64,000 nt of DNA from Curtobacterium sp. MCLR17_032 (GCF_003234795.2 NZ_CP126268.1:3472001-3536000); one strand, 5' to 3'. Counted from the stretch's first letter, positions 26,190 to 35,718 are shown. Notes: generated from the letters alone by a model not told the origin. Numbers and translations: made by a program.

Positions 26190-28529
26190 TCAGCCTCGGG
26201 TGTGGCTCGCCCAGAGCGCGGAGCGGCCCTTCCGGAGCACGACGTTGCCGTCCGTCCCCATGCGCAGGGTCACCCCCGTGCCGCCCTTCCCGCCCGTACC
26301 GGTCGACCATCGCCGGTCGCCGAGGGGCCCGGCGAGCAGGAGGTCCCCGTTCGGCAGGAGCAGGAGGGATGCACCGGCGCCGCCACCCGCCTTGCGGAAC
26401 ACCGCGGCGCCGCGGACCGTGACGACGAGTTGTCCGTTCGAGCGGACGGCGAAGCGCCGGAGCCCGCTCGCGTCGTGGATCGCCTGGCCGGCGACGAGGG
26501 TGGCACCGGGGACGAGCTGGTCCGTACCGGGTGCACCGTTGCGCCAGAGGATCGCGCCGTCGCGCGCGGTGACCCGGACGTCGCCGGTGTCGTCGACGGT
26601 CAGGCGAGCGCCGCCGGTCGCGGTGCGGGCCGACGTCGACCAGAGGACCGTGCCCGACGGTGCGACCACCGCGAGCACCCCGCTCGCATCGAGGCGCAGG
26701 ACGGCGCCGTCGGCCGAGCCGGTGCTCCGCCAGAGACGGCGCCCGTTGCCCCACTCGACGAGCGAGCCGTCGGCCTGCAGGTCGAGCCAGTACTGCCCGG
26801 ACGGCGAGTGGATCGAGGTCCCGGCGGGGACGGTCCGGTTCCCCGAGGCGATCGCGGTCGCGGTCGCCCCGGCCGCGGCGGCCGTCGTGGTCGGTGCCGT
26901 GCAGTCCTTCGCCGTCGGGAGCAGCCGTCCGAGAGCCGACCAGTTCGGCGAGCCGAGACCGGTCGCCGCGTCCCACCCGCGGGCGGCCCGCGCCGTGCCG
27001 TTGCTGCCGGTGACGACGTCACGGAACGCAGCCGGGTTCCGGTACAGGGCCTGGTGCACGTCACCGACGCCGGCGGCGCACCCGCGGGCGGTCAGCGCGA
27101 CGGCGAGCTGTCCGGCGAGCACCGGGGATGCCAGGCTGGTCCCGCCGCCGAGCACGAACCCGTGTGCGGTCGACAGGTACACGCCGAGTCCCTTCGCCGG
27201 GTCGGCGAGTGCGGCGACGTCGGGCAGCTGGCGCTTCGTGCCGCTGGTCCCCGTCCCGGTCTGCCACGCGGGTCGGGCGTAGGCGCTCGAGGTCCCGCCA
27301 CCACCGGCACCGAGGGTGTTCGACCAGCCAGCCTCGGTCCAGCCGGTCTTCGTCTTCGTGAGCGAGGTGCCGCCGACGCCGACGACCGCGGGCGAGGACG
27401 CCGGGTAGGACACGTCGCGGATGGTCGTCCTCGGGCCCGTCGGGCAGCGTGCGCCGTCGTCACCGGTGGCGGCGAAGACCGTCGCGCCGGCGGCGACGAT
27501 CCGGGACAGGGCGGCGTCGAGGGCGGCCCTGGCGTCCGCCGGGGTCCGGGTCTCGCAGCTGCCCCAGGAGATGCTGACGGCGGTGATGCCGGCGCTCCGG
27601 ACCTCGTCCGCGATCCGGCTGTAGGCGTCGTAGCTGCCCTGGAACGAGTTCTCGGTGACGTACACGCGCTGCCGGGCGCCGGGCGCGACGGCGAGCAGGG
27701 CCTCCTGGTCGATCGCGACCTCGGTCTCGCCCTGGGAGCCGTCGCCGACGTGCGGGTCGACGCCGTCGACCGCGACCTGGTCGAGCGCGGGCAGCGGACG
27801 CCCGTTCGCGACGGCGTACGCGCTGAGGTCGTTGCGGTCCCACCCGGAGAACTGCACGGTGGCGATCGTCGCGCCGGCGCCCGCCGTGGCCGAGCCCGTG
27901 GACCGGTACGCACCGGCGAGGTCGGCGGGCGCGTACCCGGCGGGGACGGCAGCGTGCGCCAGGGCCGGACGGGTGTCGAGGCCGAGCACCGAGACGACCG
28001 CGCCACCGAAGGACTGCGGGACGACCGGTGCGGTGGTCGGGTGCATGCCGTCACCGGTGCCGACCAGGGTGACGCCGAAGAGCGCCTCGGCCTGGGCGGC
28101 GGTGCCGTGCGCCTCGACCTCCCACGTGTCGGTGTCGGTCACGGTGAAGCCGGCGCCGGTCAGCACCGATCGCGTGCGCGAGGGGGCGTCGTCGGCGGGG
28201 GCCACGGCCTCCACTGCGTCCGCGCGCTGCTCGGCGGTGTCGCCGGTGGTCGCCGTGGGCAGGGCGGCGAGGGCGGCCGGATCCGTCGGGCGGAGGACCA
28301 GCGTCAGGTCGACCGGGGCGTCACCGGGCGTCGCGCCGGCGGTGGGGTCGGCCGGTGCGGGGACGCCGGCGGCGGCCGGCACCGCGGTCGCGGGGGCGAC
28401 CGGTGTGGTCGTGGCAGCCACGGGCGCGGTCGCCGCGGGCAGCGCCTGCGCCGGCAGGCCCGTGCCGGTGACGGCGAGCGCCACGGCCACGGCGGTCGCG
28501 GCGAGGAGGGTCGGGGTACGGCGTGGCAT
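26190..28529 (-). CDS. Secreted S53 (sedolisin/kumamolisin) peptidase with lectin-like C-terminus
   Basis: A 779-aa acid-type serine peptidase. Signal peptide about 1-30, Ala/Pro/Thr linker, propeptide with DTWEVEAHGTAAQAEALFGV to about 215, then the S53 catalytic domain: Glu and Asp in ETEVAIDQE, oxyanion Asp in FAATGDDGARC, nucleophile Ser in GGGTSLASPVLAG. From about 555 a B-lectin-like domain follows (YWLDLQADGSLVEW, LWSTSAR, LWRNGAPG, LWASHTRG), suggesting binding to mannose-type glycans. It would act outside the cell. Convergent with the aldolase gene, 17 bases away. Confidence 0.9.
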   Translation of the reverse strand: MPRRTPTLLAATAVAVALAVTGTGLPAQALPAATAPVAATTTPVAPATAVPAAAGVPAPADPTAGATPGDAPVDLTLVLRPTDPAALAALPTATTGDTAEQRADAVEAVAPADDAPSRTRSVLTGAGFTVTDTDTWEVEAHGTAAQAEALFGVTLVGTGDGMHPTTAPVVPQSFGGAVVSVLGLDTRPALAHAAVPAGYAPADLAGAYRSTGSATAGAGATIATVQFSGWDRNDLSAYAVANGRPLPALDQVAVDGVDPHVGDGSQGETEVAIDQEALLAVAPGARQRVYVTENSFQGSYDAYSRIADEVRSAGITAVSISWGSCETRTPADARAALDAALSRIVAAGATVFAATGDDGARCPTGPRTTIRDVSYPASSPAVVGVGGTSLTKTKTGWTEAGWSNTLGAGGGGTSSAYARPAWQTGTGTSGTKRQLPDVAALADPAKGLGVYLSTAHGFVLGGGTSLASPVLAGQLAVALTARGCAAGVGDVHQALYRNPAAFRDVVTGSNGTARAARGWDAATGLGSPNWSALGRLLPTAKDCTAPTTTAAAAGATATAIASGNRTVPAGTSIHSPSGQYWLDLQADGSLVEWGNGRRLWRSTGSADGAVLRLDASGVLAVVAPSGTVLWSTSARTATGGARLTVDDTGDVRVTARDGAILWRNGAPGTDQLVPGATLVAGQAIHDASGLRRFAVRSNGQLVVTVRGAAVFRKAGGGAGASLLLLPNGDLLLAGPLGDRRWSTGTGGKGGTGVTLRMGTDGNVVLRKGRSALWASHTRG

Positions 28530-28670
28530 CGGCGATCGCTTCCGGGGATCCGGGACGACGACCGTCCCTGGCCGTCGGTCCGGGGTGCCGGACGGTGCAC
28601 GGTACCCCGGCGCACCCCACCCGCCGCAGCCCCAGTTCCGGGGCCTCGGCTCGGTGCGGGGACGTCCGCG

Positions 28671-30059
28671 TCAGCAGAGCGGGACGTTCACCGCGAGACC
28701 GCCCATCGCGGTCTCCTTGTACTTGTGCGACATGTCGGCGCCGGTCTGCCGCATGGTCTCGACGACCTGGTCGAGGGAGACGTGGTGCACGCCGTCCCCG
28801 CGCAGTGCCATCCGTGCGGCGTTCACCGCCTTGTTCGCGGCGATGGCGTTCCGCTCGATGCACGGGATCTGCACCAGGCCGCCGATCGGATCGCACGTCA
28901 GGCCGAGGTTGTGCTCCATCGCGATCTCCGCGGCGTTCTCGACCTGCTCCGGGGTGCCGCCGAGCAGTTCGGCGAGTCCGGCCGCAGCCATCGAGGCGGC
29001 CGAGCCGACCTCGCCCTGGCAGCCGACCTCGGCGCCGGAGATGGAGGCCCGCTCCTTGTAGATCGAGCCGACGGCGCCCGCGGTGAGCAGGAACCGGACG
29101 ATCGCGTCGTCCCGGCGGTCCGGGGTGATCGTCGGCACGTAGGTGAGCGCGTAGAAGAGGACGGCGGGGATGATGCCCGCGGCGCCGTTCGTCGGGGCGG
29201 TGACGACGCGGCCTCCGGAGGCGTTCTCCTCGTTGACGGCCATCGCGGTGAGGTTCGTCCACTCCATCGCGAAGAGGGGGTCGTGCCCGGGGTCGTCGCG
29301 GGTGAGCTGCGCGAACCAGTCGGCGGCGCGGCGTCGGACCTCGAGTCCGCCCGGCAGCGTGCCGGTGCGACGGACGCTGCGGTCGACGCAGTCCTCCATC
29401 ACGGCGTGGATGCGGAGCAGGCGGTCGCGGACCTCGTCCTCGGTGCGGGTCGCGGTCTCGTTGGCGAGGGCGACGCCGCTGACCGGGAGGCCCGTGGTCG
29501 CGCAGGCCGCCAACAGCTCGGCCCCGCTGGAGAACGGGTGGGGCACCGCGTCGGTCTCGACCGGGATCGCGGTGCTGGCGACGTCCTCGCCCGGCTCCTC
29601 GTCACCGTCACGGGCGATGAACCCGCCGCCGATCGAGTAGTAGGTCTCGACGGCGGTCTCGGTGCCGGTCGCGTCGAAGCTCCGCAGGCGCATGGCGTTC
29701 GGGTGCCGCGGCAGCATGGTCAGCGGGTGCAGGACGACGTCGCCGAGCCGGAAGGCCACGGTCGGGCCGTCCGCCAGGGTCAGGCGGCCGGTGGACTCCA
29801 GGGCGTCGAGCGCCGCCGTCATCACGTCGGGGTCGACGTCCTCGGGCCGGTGACCCATCAGCCCGATCGCGACCGCGCCGAGTGTTCCGTGCCCGTGCCC
29901 CGTCGAGGCGAGCGAGCCGTAGAGGTCGACGCGGATGCTCGTGACGGGCAGGTCGGCGACCCGTTCGGCGAAGTCGACGCCGGCGCGCATCGGGCCCACC
30001 GTGTGGGAACTCGACGGCCCCACACCGATGCTGAACAGATCGAAGACGGAGACCGGCAC
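28671..30059 (-). CDS. sdaA: L-serine ammonia-lyase (single-chain, iron-sulfur)
   Basis: A 462-aa L-serine dehydratase converting serine to pyruvate and ammonia. It has both the beta ([20 protein letters not shown]) and alpha parts fused, with [36 protein letters not shown] and C-terminal Cys, the ligands of the oxygen-labile [4Fe-4S] cluster. The GTG start ([12 protein letters not shown]) was taken because homology begins at once; an upstream ATG adds an unrelated stretch. It appears monocistronic. Confidence 0.93.
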   Translation of the reverse strand: MPVSVFDLFSIGVGPSSSHTVGPMRAGVDFAERVADLPVTSIRVDLYGSLASTGHGHGTLGAVAIGLMGHRPEDVDPDVMTAALDALESTGRLTLADGPTVAFRLGDVVLHPLTMLPRHPNAMRLRSFDATGTETAVETYYSIGGGFIARDGDEEPGEDVASTAIPVETDAVPHPFSSGAELLAACATTGLPVSGVALANETATRTEDEVRDRLLRIHAVMEDCVDRSVRRTGTLPGGLEVRRRAADWFAQLTRDDPGHDPLFAMEWTNLTAMAVNEENASGGRVVTAPTNGAAGIIPAVLFYALTYVPTITPDRRDDAIVRFLLTAGAVGSIYKERASISGAEVGCQGEVGSAASMAAAGLAELLGGTPEQVENAAEIAMEHNLGLTCDPIGGLVQIPCIERNAIAANKAVNAARMALRGDGVHHVSLDQVVETMRQTGADMSHKYKETAMGGLAVNVPLC

Positions 30060-30123
30060 GACATCGAGCCTACGCCGTCCGGACGGCAGGCTCAGTGGCC
30101 TGGTCGGGCCTGCCACCAGTGGA

Positions 30124-30795
30124 TCAGGGCCCGCCGAGCCAGTGGTCGATCCGGTGGTGGTCCGGGCTGAACCCGTTCGCGACGCCCCAGAGCACCGCCT
30201 GGGTGCGGCTGTCGGACCCGATCTTGCGGTAGACGGAACGGATGTGTGACTTGACGGTGTTCGGGCTGAGGTAGGTCAGTTGAGCGACTTCGGCGTTGCT
30301 CTTGCCCTGGGTGATGAGCGCGAGGACCTCGGACTCGCGATCGGTGATGCCGACGCCCTTGCCCGGCCAGTCCAGGCCGTCGGCGCTCGGGGCGCGACGT
30401 CCGGCGCGGCTGACCACGACCTCGCCGGCAGCGATCCGCTCGAGCGCGTCCACCAGGTCGGCGGCACCCAGCGTCTTCGACAGGTACCCGTGCACCCCCT
30501 CTGCGAGCGCTGCGTCGACGAGCTCCTGTTGGAGATTCCAGGTGTAGACGACGACGTGCCGTGCTCGTGGGTTCGCGACGAGTGCGGCGATCTCGACCTG
30601 GTCGGACTCCGGCTGCGCGAACGAGTCGTAGAGCACGATGTCGATCGAGTCGTCGAGCTCTGCGTTGGCGTCGATCTCGGCCACGACGATCCGGTCGCGG
30701 TGCGCGTCGAACATGTGCGCGAGGCCCTTCAGGACGACGTCGTAGTCGTCGACGAGCGTCACGAGGAGCGGAGTGGGGGGAGCGTCGACCGGCAT
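30124..30795 (-). CDS. LuxR/NarL-type response regulator, orphan
   Basis: A 223-aa regulator. The receiver domain has the acidic pair in TLVDDYDVV, a phospho-acceptor Asp in DIVLYDSFA and the Lys in GYLSKTLG. The C-terminal LuxR helix-turn-helix reads [20 protein letters not shown], then [20 protein letters not shown]. No histidine kinase gene is adjacent. The ATG ([11 protein letters not shown]) follows AAAGGTGG. It is divergent from a stress membrane protein across a 134-base gap with three palindromes that it may bind. Confidence 0.9.
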   Translation of the reverse strand: MPVDAPPTPLLVTLVDDYDVVLKGLAHMFDAHRDRIVVAEIDANAELDDSIDIVLYDSFAQPESDQVEIAALVANPRARHVVVYTWNLQQELVDAALAEGVHGYLSKTLGAADLVDALERIAAGEVVVSRAGRRAPSADGLDWPGKGVGITDRESEVLALITQGKSNAEVAQLTYLSPNTVKSHIRSVYRKIGSDSRTQAVLWGVANGFSPDHHRIDHWLGGP

Positions 30796-30808
30796 GGGGC
30801 CACCTTTC

Positions 30809-30876
30809 CACCCCAAGGGGTGAGACGGAACACCCCTGGGGGTGGAAGGGTTGTCGACGTCACCCGATCGGGTGAC
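30809..30876. promoter_or_regulatory. Cluster of three CACCC/GGGTG palindromes in a divergent promoter region
   Basis: CACCCCAAGGGGTG (30809-30822), CACCCCTGGGGGTG (30831-30844) and the perfect GTCACCCGATCGGGTGAC (30859-30876). Their centres are 22 and 30 bases apart, so all face a similar side of the helix for the first two. They occupy the promoter region between the response regulator and the GlsB-type gene and look like an operator array. Confidence 0.6.
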
Positions 30877-30929
30877 GGACGCGCTCGGCCCTTCTACCGG
30901 TCGTGCAGAACGCACCAAGGAGTCAGCCC

Positions 30930-31205
30930 ATGCTCGGTCTCATCCTCAGCCTCATCATCGTCGGCCTCATCGCCGGCGCACTCGCCCGTCTCATCGTCCC
31001 CGGCAAGCAGGACATCAGCCTCGTGATGACGATCGTGCTCGGCATCGTCGGCTCGTTCGTCGGTGGCTTCCTCGGCTTCTTGATCTTCCAGCACGACCCG
31101 ATGGACGGCTTCTTCCAGCCCGCCGGCATCATCGGCTCCATCATCGGCGCGATCATCGTGCTGCTCCTCTACACGCGCTTCGCCGGTGGCCGCAGCCGCC
31201 GCTGA
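30930..31205 (+). CDS. GlsB/YeaQ/YmgE family stress-response membrane protein
   Basis: A 91-aa protein with three glycine-rich membrane segments (LILSLIIVGLIAGALARLIV, VLGIVGSFVGGFLGFLIF, GIIGSIIGAIIVLLLYTRF), typical of the transglycosylase-associated GlsB family induced by envelope or general stress. The ATG follows CAAGGAG. It is transcribed away from the response regulator and ends at a very strong terminator. Confidence 0.9.
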   Translation: MLGLILSLIIVGLIAGALARLIVPGKQDISLVMTIVLGIVGSFVGGFLGFLIFQHDPMDGFFQPAGIIGSIIGAIIVLLLYTRFAGGRSRR

Positions 31206-31212
31206 GTGCCTG

Positions 31213-31261
31213 AACGACGAACAGGGTCCGGATGCGATGCGTCCGGACCCTGTTCGTCGTT
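31213..31261. terminator. Long bidirectional terminator hairpin
   Basis: A perfect 20-bp stem (left arm AACGACGAACAGGGTCCGGA) with a 9-base loop, 7 bases past the GlsB-type stop. The convergent PspC gene ends 47 bases further on, and the flanking A and T pairs make it usable on both strands. Confidence 0.88.
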
Positions 31262-31307
31262 CCCGTCCCGTCCGCGTCGCCGGACGGACCCGCGGGAGCG
31301 GGCGGGA

Positions 31308-31502
31308 TCAGCGGCGCCCGCCCTGCGTCGGCATCACGATCCAGAGCACGACGTAGGCGATCCAGAGCGGCCCGGGGAACAGGCTGAGCAGGACCCAGAG
31401 CACGCGGACGGCGGTGCGGGACCAGCCGAAACGGTCGGCGATGCCGGCACAGACCCCGGCGAGCAGGCGACCGGAGCGGGGGCGGTGGAGTGTGTTCGTC
31501 AT
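31308..31502 (-). CDS. PspC-domain membrane protein
   Basis: A 64-aa protein consisting of a PspC domain: RLLAGVCAGIADRFGW, then TAVRVLWVLLSLFPGPLWIA and YVVLWIVMP. In other bacteria PspC senses envelope stress; stand-alone short forms in actinomycetes have no proven role. The ATG (MTNTLHRP) follows GAGG. It lies beside the GlsB-type stress protein but is on the opposite strand. Confidence 0.88.
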   Translation of the reverse strand: MTNTLHRPRSGRLLAGVCAGIADRFGWSRTAVRVLWVLLSLFPGPLWIAYVVLWIVMPTQGGRR

Positions 31503-31637
31503 GTCCTCGACGCTACGGGTCGAGACTGCGTGGCGGCATCCGGCCAGGCCCCCACTCCGGGGTGGGGACAACCCCACCGAGGCGGGACGAGCCTGGCGGA
31601 CGGTGGTCGGGCCTCCCGGCCGGTCCGGCCCGCCGTC

Positions 31638-32576
31638 CTACGGCAGCAGGACGATCTTGCCGCGGGTGTGGCGCTCCTCGAGCTGGGCGTAGGCGTCCTG
31701 CACCGCGTCGAGCGGGAAGGTGGCGGCGATCGGGACCTCGACGGAGCCGTCGGCGACCATGTTCGCCAGCGCCGACAGGATCTCGGGGTCGGCCGTGTCC
31801 GCGCTGCCCGACGCCTTCGCGCCGACCTCGGCCGCGGCCTCGAAGGCGATGACGGTCTCGATGCGGTCGGCCGGGACGCCGAGCGTGATGCCGAGGTGCA
31901 CGTACTCGGCGCCGAAGGTGTCGATGACGGCGTCGATGCCGTTCGTGGCGAGCTCGCGGATGCGGTCCTCCAGGCCGTCGCCGTACGCGACCGGGCGGGC
32001 GTTCTTGGACTGCAGCCACTCGTGGTTCGACTCGGAGGCGATCGCGATGACGTCGATGCCCTCGTTCGTCAGCAGCTGGGTGACGAAGGAGCCGACACCA
32101 CCGGCGGCACCGGAGACGACGACGGTCTCGCCCGCGCGGGGGTCGACGGCGCGGACAGCGGCAGCGGCGGTCGTCGCGGCGACGTCCAGGCCACCGGCGG
32201 CCTCCCACGACAGCATGCGGGGCTTCGGGACGAGCTGGCCGGCGGGGACGGAGACGTACTCCGCCTGGCTCGAGCGCTCCCACGACCAGCCGAGGACCTC
32301 GTCCCCCTCCTCGAACCCGTCGACGTCGAGGCCGATCGCGGCGACGGTGCCGGCGAGGTCGGTGCCCTGGCCGGACGGCAGCTTCTCGGGGTCGTGGTCG
32401 TCGACGACACCCTGGCGGATGGCGGACTCGCCGGGGTTGATGCCGGCGGCGCGGACCTTCACGAGCACGCGGCCGGGCTCGACCTCGGGAACGGGGACCT
32501 CGGCGACGTGCAGGACGGAACGGTCGCCCCACTCCTCGAAGCGGACGGCGCGCATGGTGTCAGGGAGAGCAGTCAT
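31638..32576 (-). CDS. NADPH:quinone-type zinc-less alcohol dehydrogenase
   Basis: A 312-aa MDR-superfamily reductase: GroES-like N-terminus (VKVRAAGINPGESAIRQG), then a Rossmann domain with VVVSGAAGGVGSFVTQLL. Structural zinc cysteines are absent, as in quinone oxidoreductases. Substrate unknown. The start MTALPDTMRAVRF was chosen over longer forms. It is divergent from the AroE-like gene. Confidence 0.88.
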   Translation of the reverse strand: MTALPDTMRAVRFEEWGDRSVLHVAEVPVPEVEPGRVLVKVRAAGINPGESAIRQGVVDDHDPEKLPSGQGTDLAGTVAAIGLDVDGFEEGDEVLGWSWERSSQAEYVSVPAGQLVPKPRMLSWEAAGGLDVAATTAAAAVRAVDPRAGETVVVSGAAGGVGSFVTQLLTNEGIDVIAIASESNHEWLQSKNARPVAYGDGLEDRIRELATNGIDAVIDTFGAEYVHLGITLGVPADRIETVIAFEAAAEVGAKASGSADTADPEILSALANMVADGSVEVPIAATFPLDAVQDAYAQLEERHTRGKIVLLP

Positions 32577-32676
32577 CCCCGCAGACGGTACGCCAGGCCG
32601 GCCGCGGTCGTCGCACTCCACGCTGACAGCGGCGGTATGGACCGCTCCATCACACCGCTCGTGGGAGACTGACGAC

Positions 32677-33495
32677 ATGCCCATCCTCCACAAGGACATG
32701 CAGCTGTGCATCTCGCTGGCCGCCCGTCCGAGCAACATCGGCACCCGGTTCCACAACTTCCTCTACGACGAGCTCGGGCTGGACTACGTCTACAAGGCGT
32801 TCACCACGACGGACCTGCCCGGTGCGGTCGCCGGCATCCGTGCGCTCGGCATCCGCGGCTGCTCGGTGTCGATGCCGTTCAAAGAGGACGTGATCGCACT
32901 CGTCGACGAGCTCGAGGAGTCCGCCGCCGCGATCCGCTCCGTCAACACGATCGTCAACGACGCCGGGGTCCTGACCGCATCGAACACCGACTACGAGGCC
33001 GTCGCCGCCCTGCTCGACTCGCACGGGGTCGACCGCGACGCCCGGGTGCTGCTCCGGGGCTCGGGCGGCATGGCGAAGGCGGTCACGGCGGCGTTCCGTG
33101 GGGCCGGGTTCGCGCACCTCACCGTCGTCGCCCGCAACGAGGCGACCGGCAGCGCCCTGGCGGACCAGTACGGGTACGCCTGGGTCGGTGCCGAGGAGCA
33201 GGTCGGCGACGCGGACGTCCTGGTCAACGTCACCCCGCTCGGCATGCGCGGCGACCAGGAGGACGCGCTGTCCTTCGCCCCGGACCGCATCACCGCGGCA
33301 GGCACGGTGTTCGACGTCGTCGCGTTCCCGTCCGAGACCCCGCTCGTCCGGGCCGGCCGCGATGCCGGTGCGCACGTCATCACGGGCGCCGAGGTCATCG
33401 CGCTGCAGGCAGCGCGCCAGTTCGAGCGGTACACGGGCGTCGCGTTGACGGCCGACCAGGTCGCGCGAGCGAGCGCGTTCTCCCGCCAGGAGTAG
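32677..33495 (+). CDS. Shikimate 5-dehydrogenase-like protein
   Basis: A 272-aa AroE-family enzyme. Catalytic Lys in SMPFKEDV and Asp in SNTDYEA are kept, and the NADP loop is LLRGSGGMAKAVTAAF. The N-terminal substrate region (LCISLAARPSNIGTRFHNFL) differs from housekeeping AroE, which usually has SxS in a fixed place, so it may act on another substrate. ATG follows GGGAG. Its end runs into the duplicated repeat region. Confidence 0.87.
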   Translation: MPILHKDMQLCISLAARPSNIGTRFHNFLYDELGLDYVYKAFTTTDLPGAVAGIRALGIRGCSVSMPFKEDVIALVDELEESAAAIRSVNTIVNDAGVLTASNTDYEAVAALLDSHGVDRDARVLLRGSGGMAKAVTAAFRGAGFAHLTVVARNEATGSALADQYGYAWVGAEEQVGDADVLVNVTPLGMRGDQEDALSFAPDRITAAGTVFDVVAFPSETPLVRAGRDAGAHVITGAEVIALQAARQFERYTGVALTADQVARASAFSRQE

Positions 33496-33510
33496 GCGCG
33501 GCGGCGGCGC

Positions 33511-33589
33511 CGAGACGCCGCCGAGTCCGCGAGACGCCGCCACTTTCCGCGGCGCCTCGCGCAGAGCGCGGCGTCTCCCACAGACGGGG
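33511..33589. repeat. 79-bp repeat, copy 1
   Basis: A 79-base element with one difference from the copy at 33677. It contains GAGACGCCGC (33531-33540) and its exact complement GCGGCGTCTC (33568-33577), so it can fold into a hairpin. It lies between two convergent gene ends. Confidence 0.9.
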
Positions 33590-33676
33590 GCGTCTCGGGC
33601 CGGGAGGCGTCCCAGGCCGGGACGGTCGGGGCGGGCCCGCACCGACCCTCCCGTCCGCCACACACCGGCGCCACGG

Positions 33677-33755
33677 CGAGACGCCGCCGAGCCCGCGAGA
33701 CGCCGCCACTTTCCGCGGCGCCTCGCGCAGAGCGCGGCGTCTCCCACAGACGGGG
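33677..33755. repeat. 79-bp repeat, copy 2
   Basis: Second copy, 166 bases downstream, 78 of 79 bases identical to the first (one T/C change). It ends 5 bases before the SRPBCC gene stop. The spacer of 87 bases contains a CGGGAGGC...CCTCCCGTCC pair that resembles a degenerate member of the dispersed palindrome family. Confidence 0.9.
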
Positions 33756-33760
33756 CCGCC

Positions 33761-34204
33761 TCAGCGGCTGCGCGCGCGCCCCGCGGCGACCCAGCCGAGC
33801 CGCCGCGCGGTCTCGTGGTTCCGGAGCCAGATGCCGGGCTGCGCGAGGAACCCGGGGACGAGCGTGCCCGGACCATTCACGGGGTTCTCGCGCAGGGTGA
33901 TCCGGCAGCCGCGGGGGTGCGGCTCGACCTCGACCTCGACGCGGGCCTCCCCCACCGGCCACCCGCGGGCCTGGATCACCATCCGCCGGGGCTCGTCGTA
34001 CTCCAGGACGGTGGTGGTGTCGTTGATGACGAACGGCCAGACGCCGAACGAGTGGTGGATCTCGGTGCCGACCGCGGGCCACCCGGGGTCCTCGCCGCGC
34101 ATCCGCGACGCACCGACGACCCACGTGGGGTAGAGCCAGCCGTCGCGGAGGACGTCGAACACGTCCTCCGGGGTGCAGTGGATGATCCGGACGTTCTTCG
34201 CCAT
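33761..34204 (-). CDS. SRPBCC (START-like) family protein
   Basis: A 147-aa small cavity-forming protein: MAKNVRIIHCTPEDVFDVLR opens the fold and GWPAVGTEIHHSFGVWPFVI and VEVEPHPRGCRITLRE continue it. Polyketide-cyclase/dehydrase-like members bind hydrophobic ligands. It starts one base after the stop of the desaturase-like gene in the same direction, so the two are likely co-expressed and may share a lipid or carotenoid-like substrate, which is inference. Confidence 0.85.
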   Translation of the reverse strand: MAKNVRIIHCTPEDVFDVLRDGWLYPTWVVGASRMRGEDPGWPAVGTEIHHSFGVWPFVINDTTTVLEYDEPRRMVIQARGWPVGEARVEVEVEPHPRGCRITLRENPVNGPGTLVPGFLAQPGIWLRNHETARRLGWVAAGRARSR

Positions 34205-34205
34205 G

Positions 34206-35651
34206 TCAGCTCCTCGGTGCCAGGTCGACGTCCACCGGCAGCCCGTACGTGTGCCGGAGGGCGCTCTTCGCGGCGTGCCACCCGGCCATGCCGTGCACCC
34301 CGGGCCCGGGCGCCGCGGACTGCGACGCCAGGTACATCCCGCCGCCCATCCGCCACGGGTCGCTCGAGAGCACGGGCCGCTTGACCAGCTGCCAGAAGCT
34401 CGCGGCACCGGCGGCGATGTCCCCGCCGGAGTAGTTCGGGTTGTACTGCTCCATGTCGTGGGCGGTCCTGCTGTTCGTCGCGACGATGGTGTCGCGGAAG
34501 CCGGGGGCAAATCGTTCGATCTGCCGGATGACGCTCTCCTGGTGGTCGACGGTCGAGCCGGCCGGCACGTGGGCGTACGCCCAGAAGACGTGCCCGCCCT
34601 CGGGTGCCCGGCTCGGGTCGACGACGGTCGGCTCGGAGCCCAGCACGTAGGGGCGGTCGGGGTCCTGCCCGCGGGCGACCTGCGCCTCGGCCTCGGCGAT
34701 CTCGGCCCGGGTGCCGCCGATGTGCACGGTGCCGGCGCGGTGCAGCTCGGGGTTGGTCCAGGGCACCGGCTCGGACAGGGCGAAGTCGACCTTGGCGGCG
34801 GCGTTGCCGAACCGGAAGTGCCGCAGGGCTCCACGCTTGGGCGCCGGCAGCTGGTTGCCGGCGATCCGGAGCATCGACGGGACGCTGGTGTCGAAGAACA
34901 CCGCCTTGGCCGGGGTGAGGTCGCCGAGGGAGTGGACCTCCCGCCCGGTCTCGATCGTGCCGCCGTGGGCGACGAGGTCGGCGGCGAGCGCGTCGACGAT
35001 CGCCTGGCTGCCGCCGATCGGCACCGGCCAGCCGCGGGCGTGGGCGTAGACGCCGAGCGACAGGGCCGCGGCCGCGGTGGCGAGCGAGGGCATGTGCTGG
35101 ATCGAGTGCGCCGCGACGCCGCTGATCATGGCCGGGGCGACGTCGTCCCGGAAGCGGAGGTTCCAGGCGCGGGAGCCCTGCTCGAGCGCGCGGAGACCGA
35201 AGCGGGCGACCGTGACCGGGTGCCGTGGGACGTGCAGCAGGGCGTCGGTGGCGAAGTCGGAGACGCGGTCGGCGTGCTCGACCAGCGGGGCCATCAGCTG
35301 CCGGTAGGCGCGGCCGTCGACCCCCAGGGCATCGGCGGTGCGGTCGAGGTCCTGGTACGCGATGCCCGCCCGGCCGCCGTCGAGCGGGTGGCCGTACTGC
35401 ACCTCGGGCAGGCGGAGTTCGATGCGCCGCTCCATGCCGAAGGCGCGGAAGAACTCGGACTGCAGCGCCATCGGGTGCACGGCGGAGCAGACGTCGTGCA
35501 GGTACCCGGGCAGCGTGAGTTCCTTGGTGCGCGCACCGCCGCCGATGGTGTCGTTCCGTTCGACGACCTCGACACTGAGGCCGGCCCGAGCGAGGGTGAC
35601 CGCTGCGGCCAACCCGTTCGGTCCGGCTCCGACGACCACCGCATCAACCAT
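34206..35651 (-). CDS. Phytoene desaturase-like FAD-dependent oxidoreductase
   Basis: A 481-aa flavoprotein of the CrtI/NAD(P)-binding amine-oxidase-like group: N-terminal dinucleotide motif VVVGAGPNGLAAAVTLARAG with VEVVERNDTIGGGAR, and C-terminal GGGMYLASQSAAPGPGVHGM. No crtB or crtE gene is adjacent, so a carotenoid role is unproven; many actinobacterial homologues are uncharacterised. It precedes and is coupled to the SRPBCC gene. Confidence 0.87.
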   Translation of the reverse strand: MVDAVVVGAGPNGLAAAVTLARAGLSVEVVERNDTIGGGARTKELTLPGYLHDVCSAVHPMALQSEFFRAFGMERRIELRLPEVQYGHPLDGGRAGIAYQDLDRTADALGVDGRAYRQLMAPLVEHADRVSDFATDALLHVPRHPVTVARFGLRALEQGSRAWNLRFRDDVAPAMISGVAAHSIQHMPSLATAAAALSLGVYAHARGWPVPIGGSQAIVDALAADLVAHGGTIETGREVHSLGDLTPAKAVFFDTSVPSMLRIAGNQLPAPKRGALRHFRFGNAAAKVDFALSEPVPWTNPELHRAGTVHIGGTRAEIAEAEAQVARGQDPDRPYVLGSEPTVVDPSRAPEGGHVFWAYAHVPAGSTVDHQESVIRQIERFAPGFRDTIVATNSRTAHDMEQYNPNYSGGDIAAGAASFWQLVKRPVLSSDPWRMGGGMYLASQSAAPGPGVHGMAGWHAAKSALRHTYGLPVDVDLAPRS

Positions 35652-35718
35652 GCGGACGAGCCTACGGAGTGGCGGCTGGGCACGGGTCGAGGCGGTCCCG
35701 TGCGTTGACGGCCGAGCG

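Noticed and set aside
26202..30170. A 1322-codon open frame on the plus strand and similar long frames elsewhere (for example 12737-15877)
   Set aside because: They run antisense to well-recognised genes (S53 peptidase, SdaA, polymerase-like protein) and translate to Arg/Gly/Asp-rich low-complexity sequence, the usual shadow in very GC-rich DNA.
33601..33658. CGGGAGGC...CCTCCCGTCC pair as a full sixth palindrome
   Set aside because: Only short outer arms agree and the intervening 40 bases differ; mentioned as degenerate but not listed as a copy.
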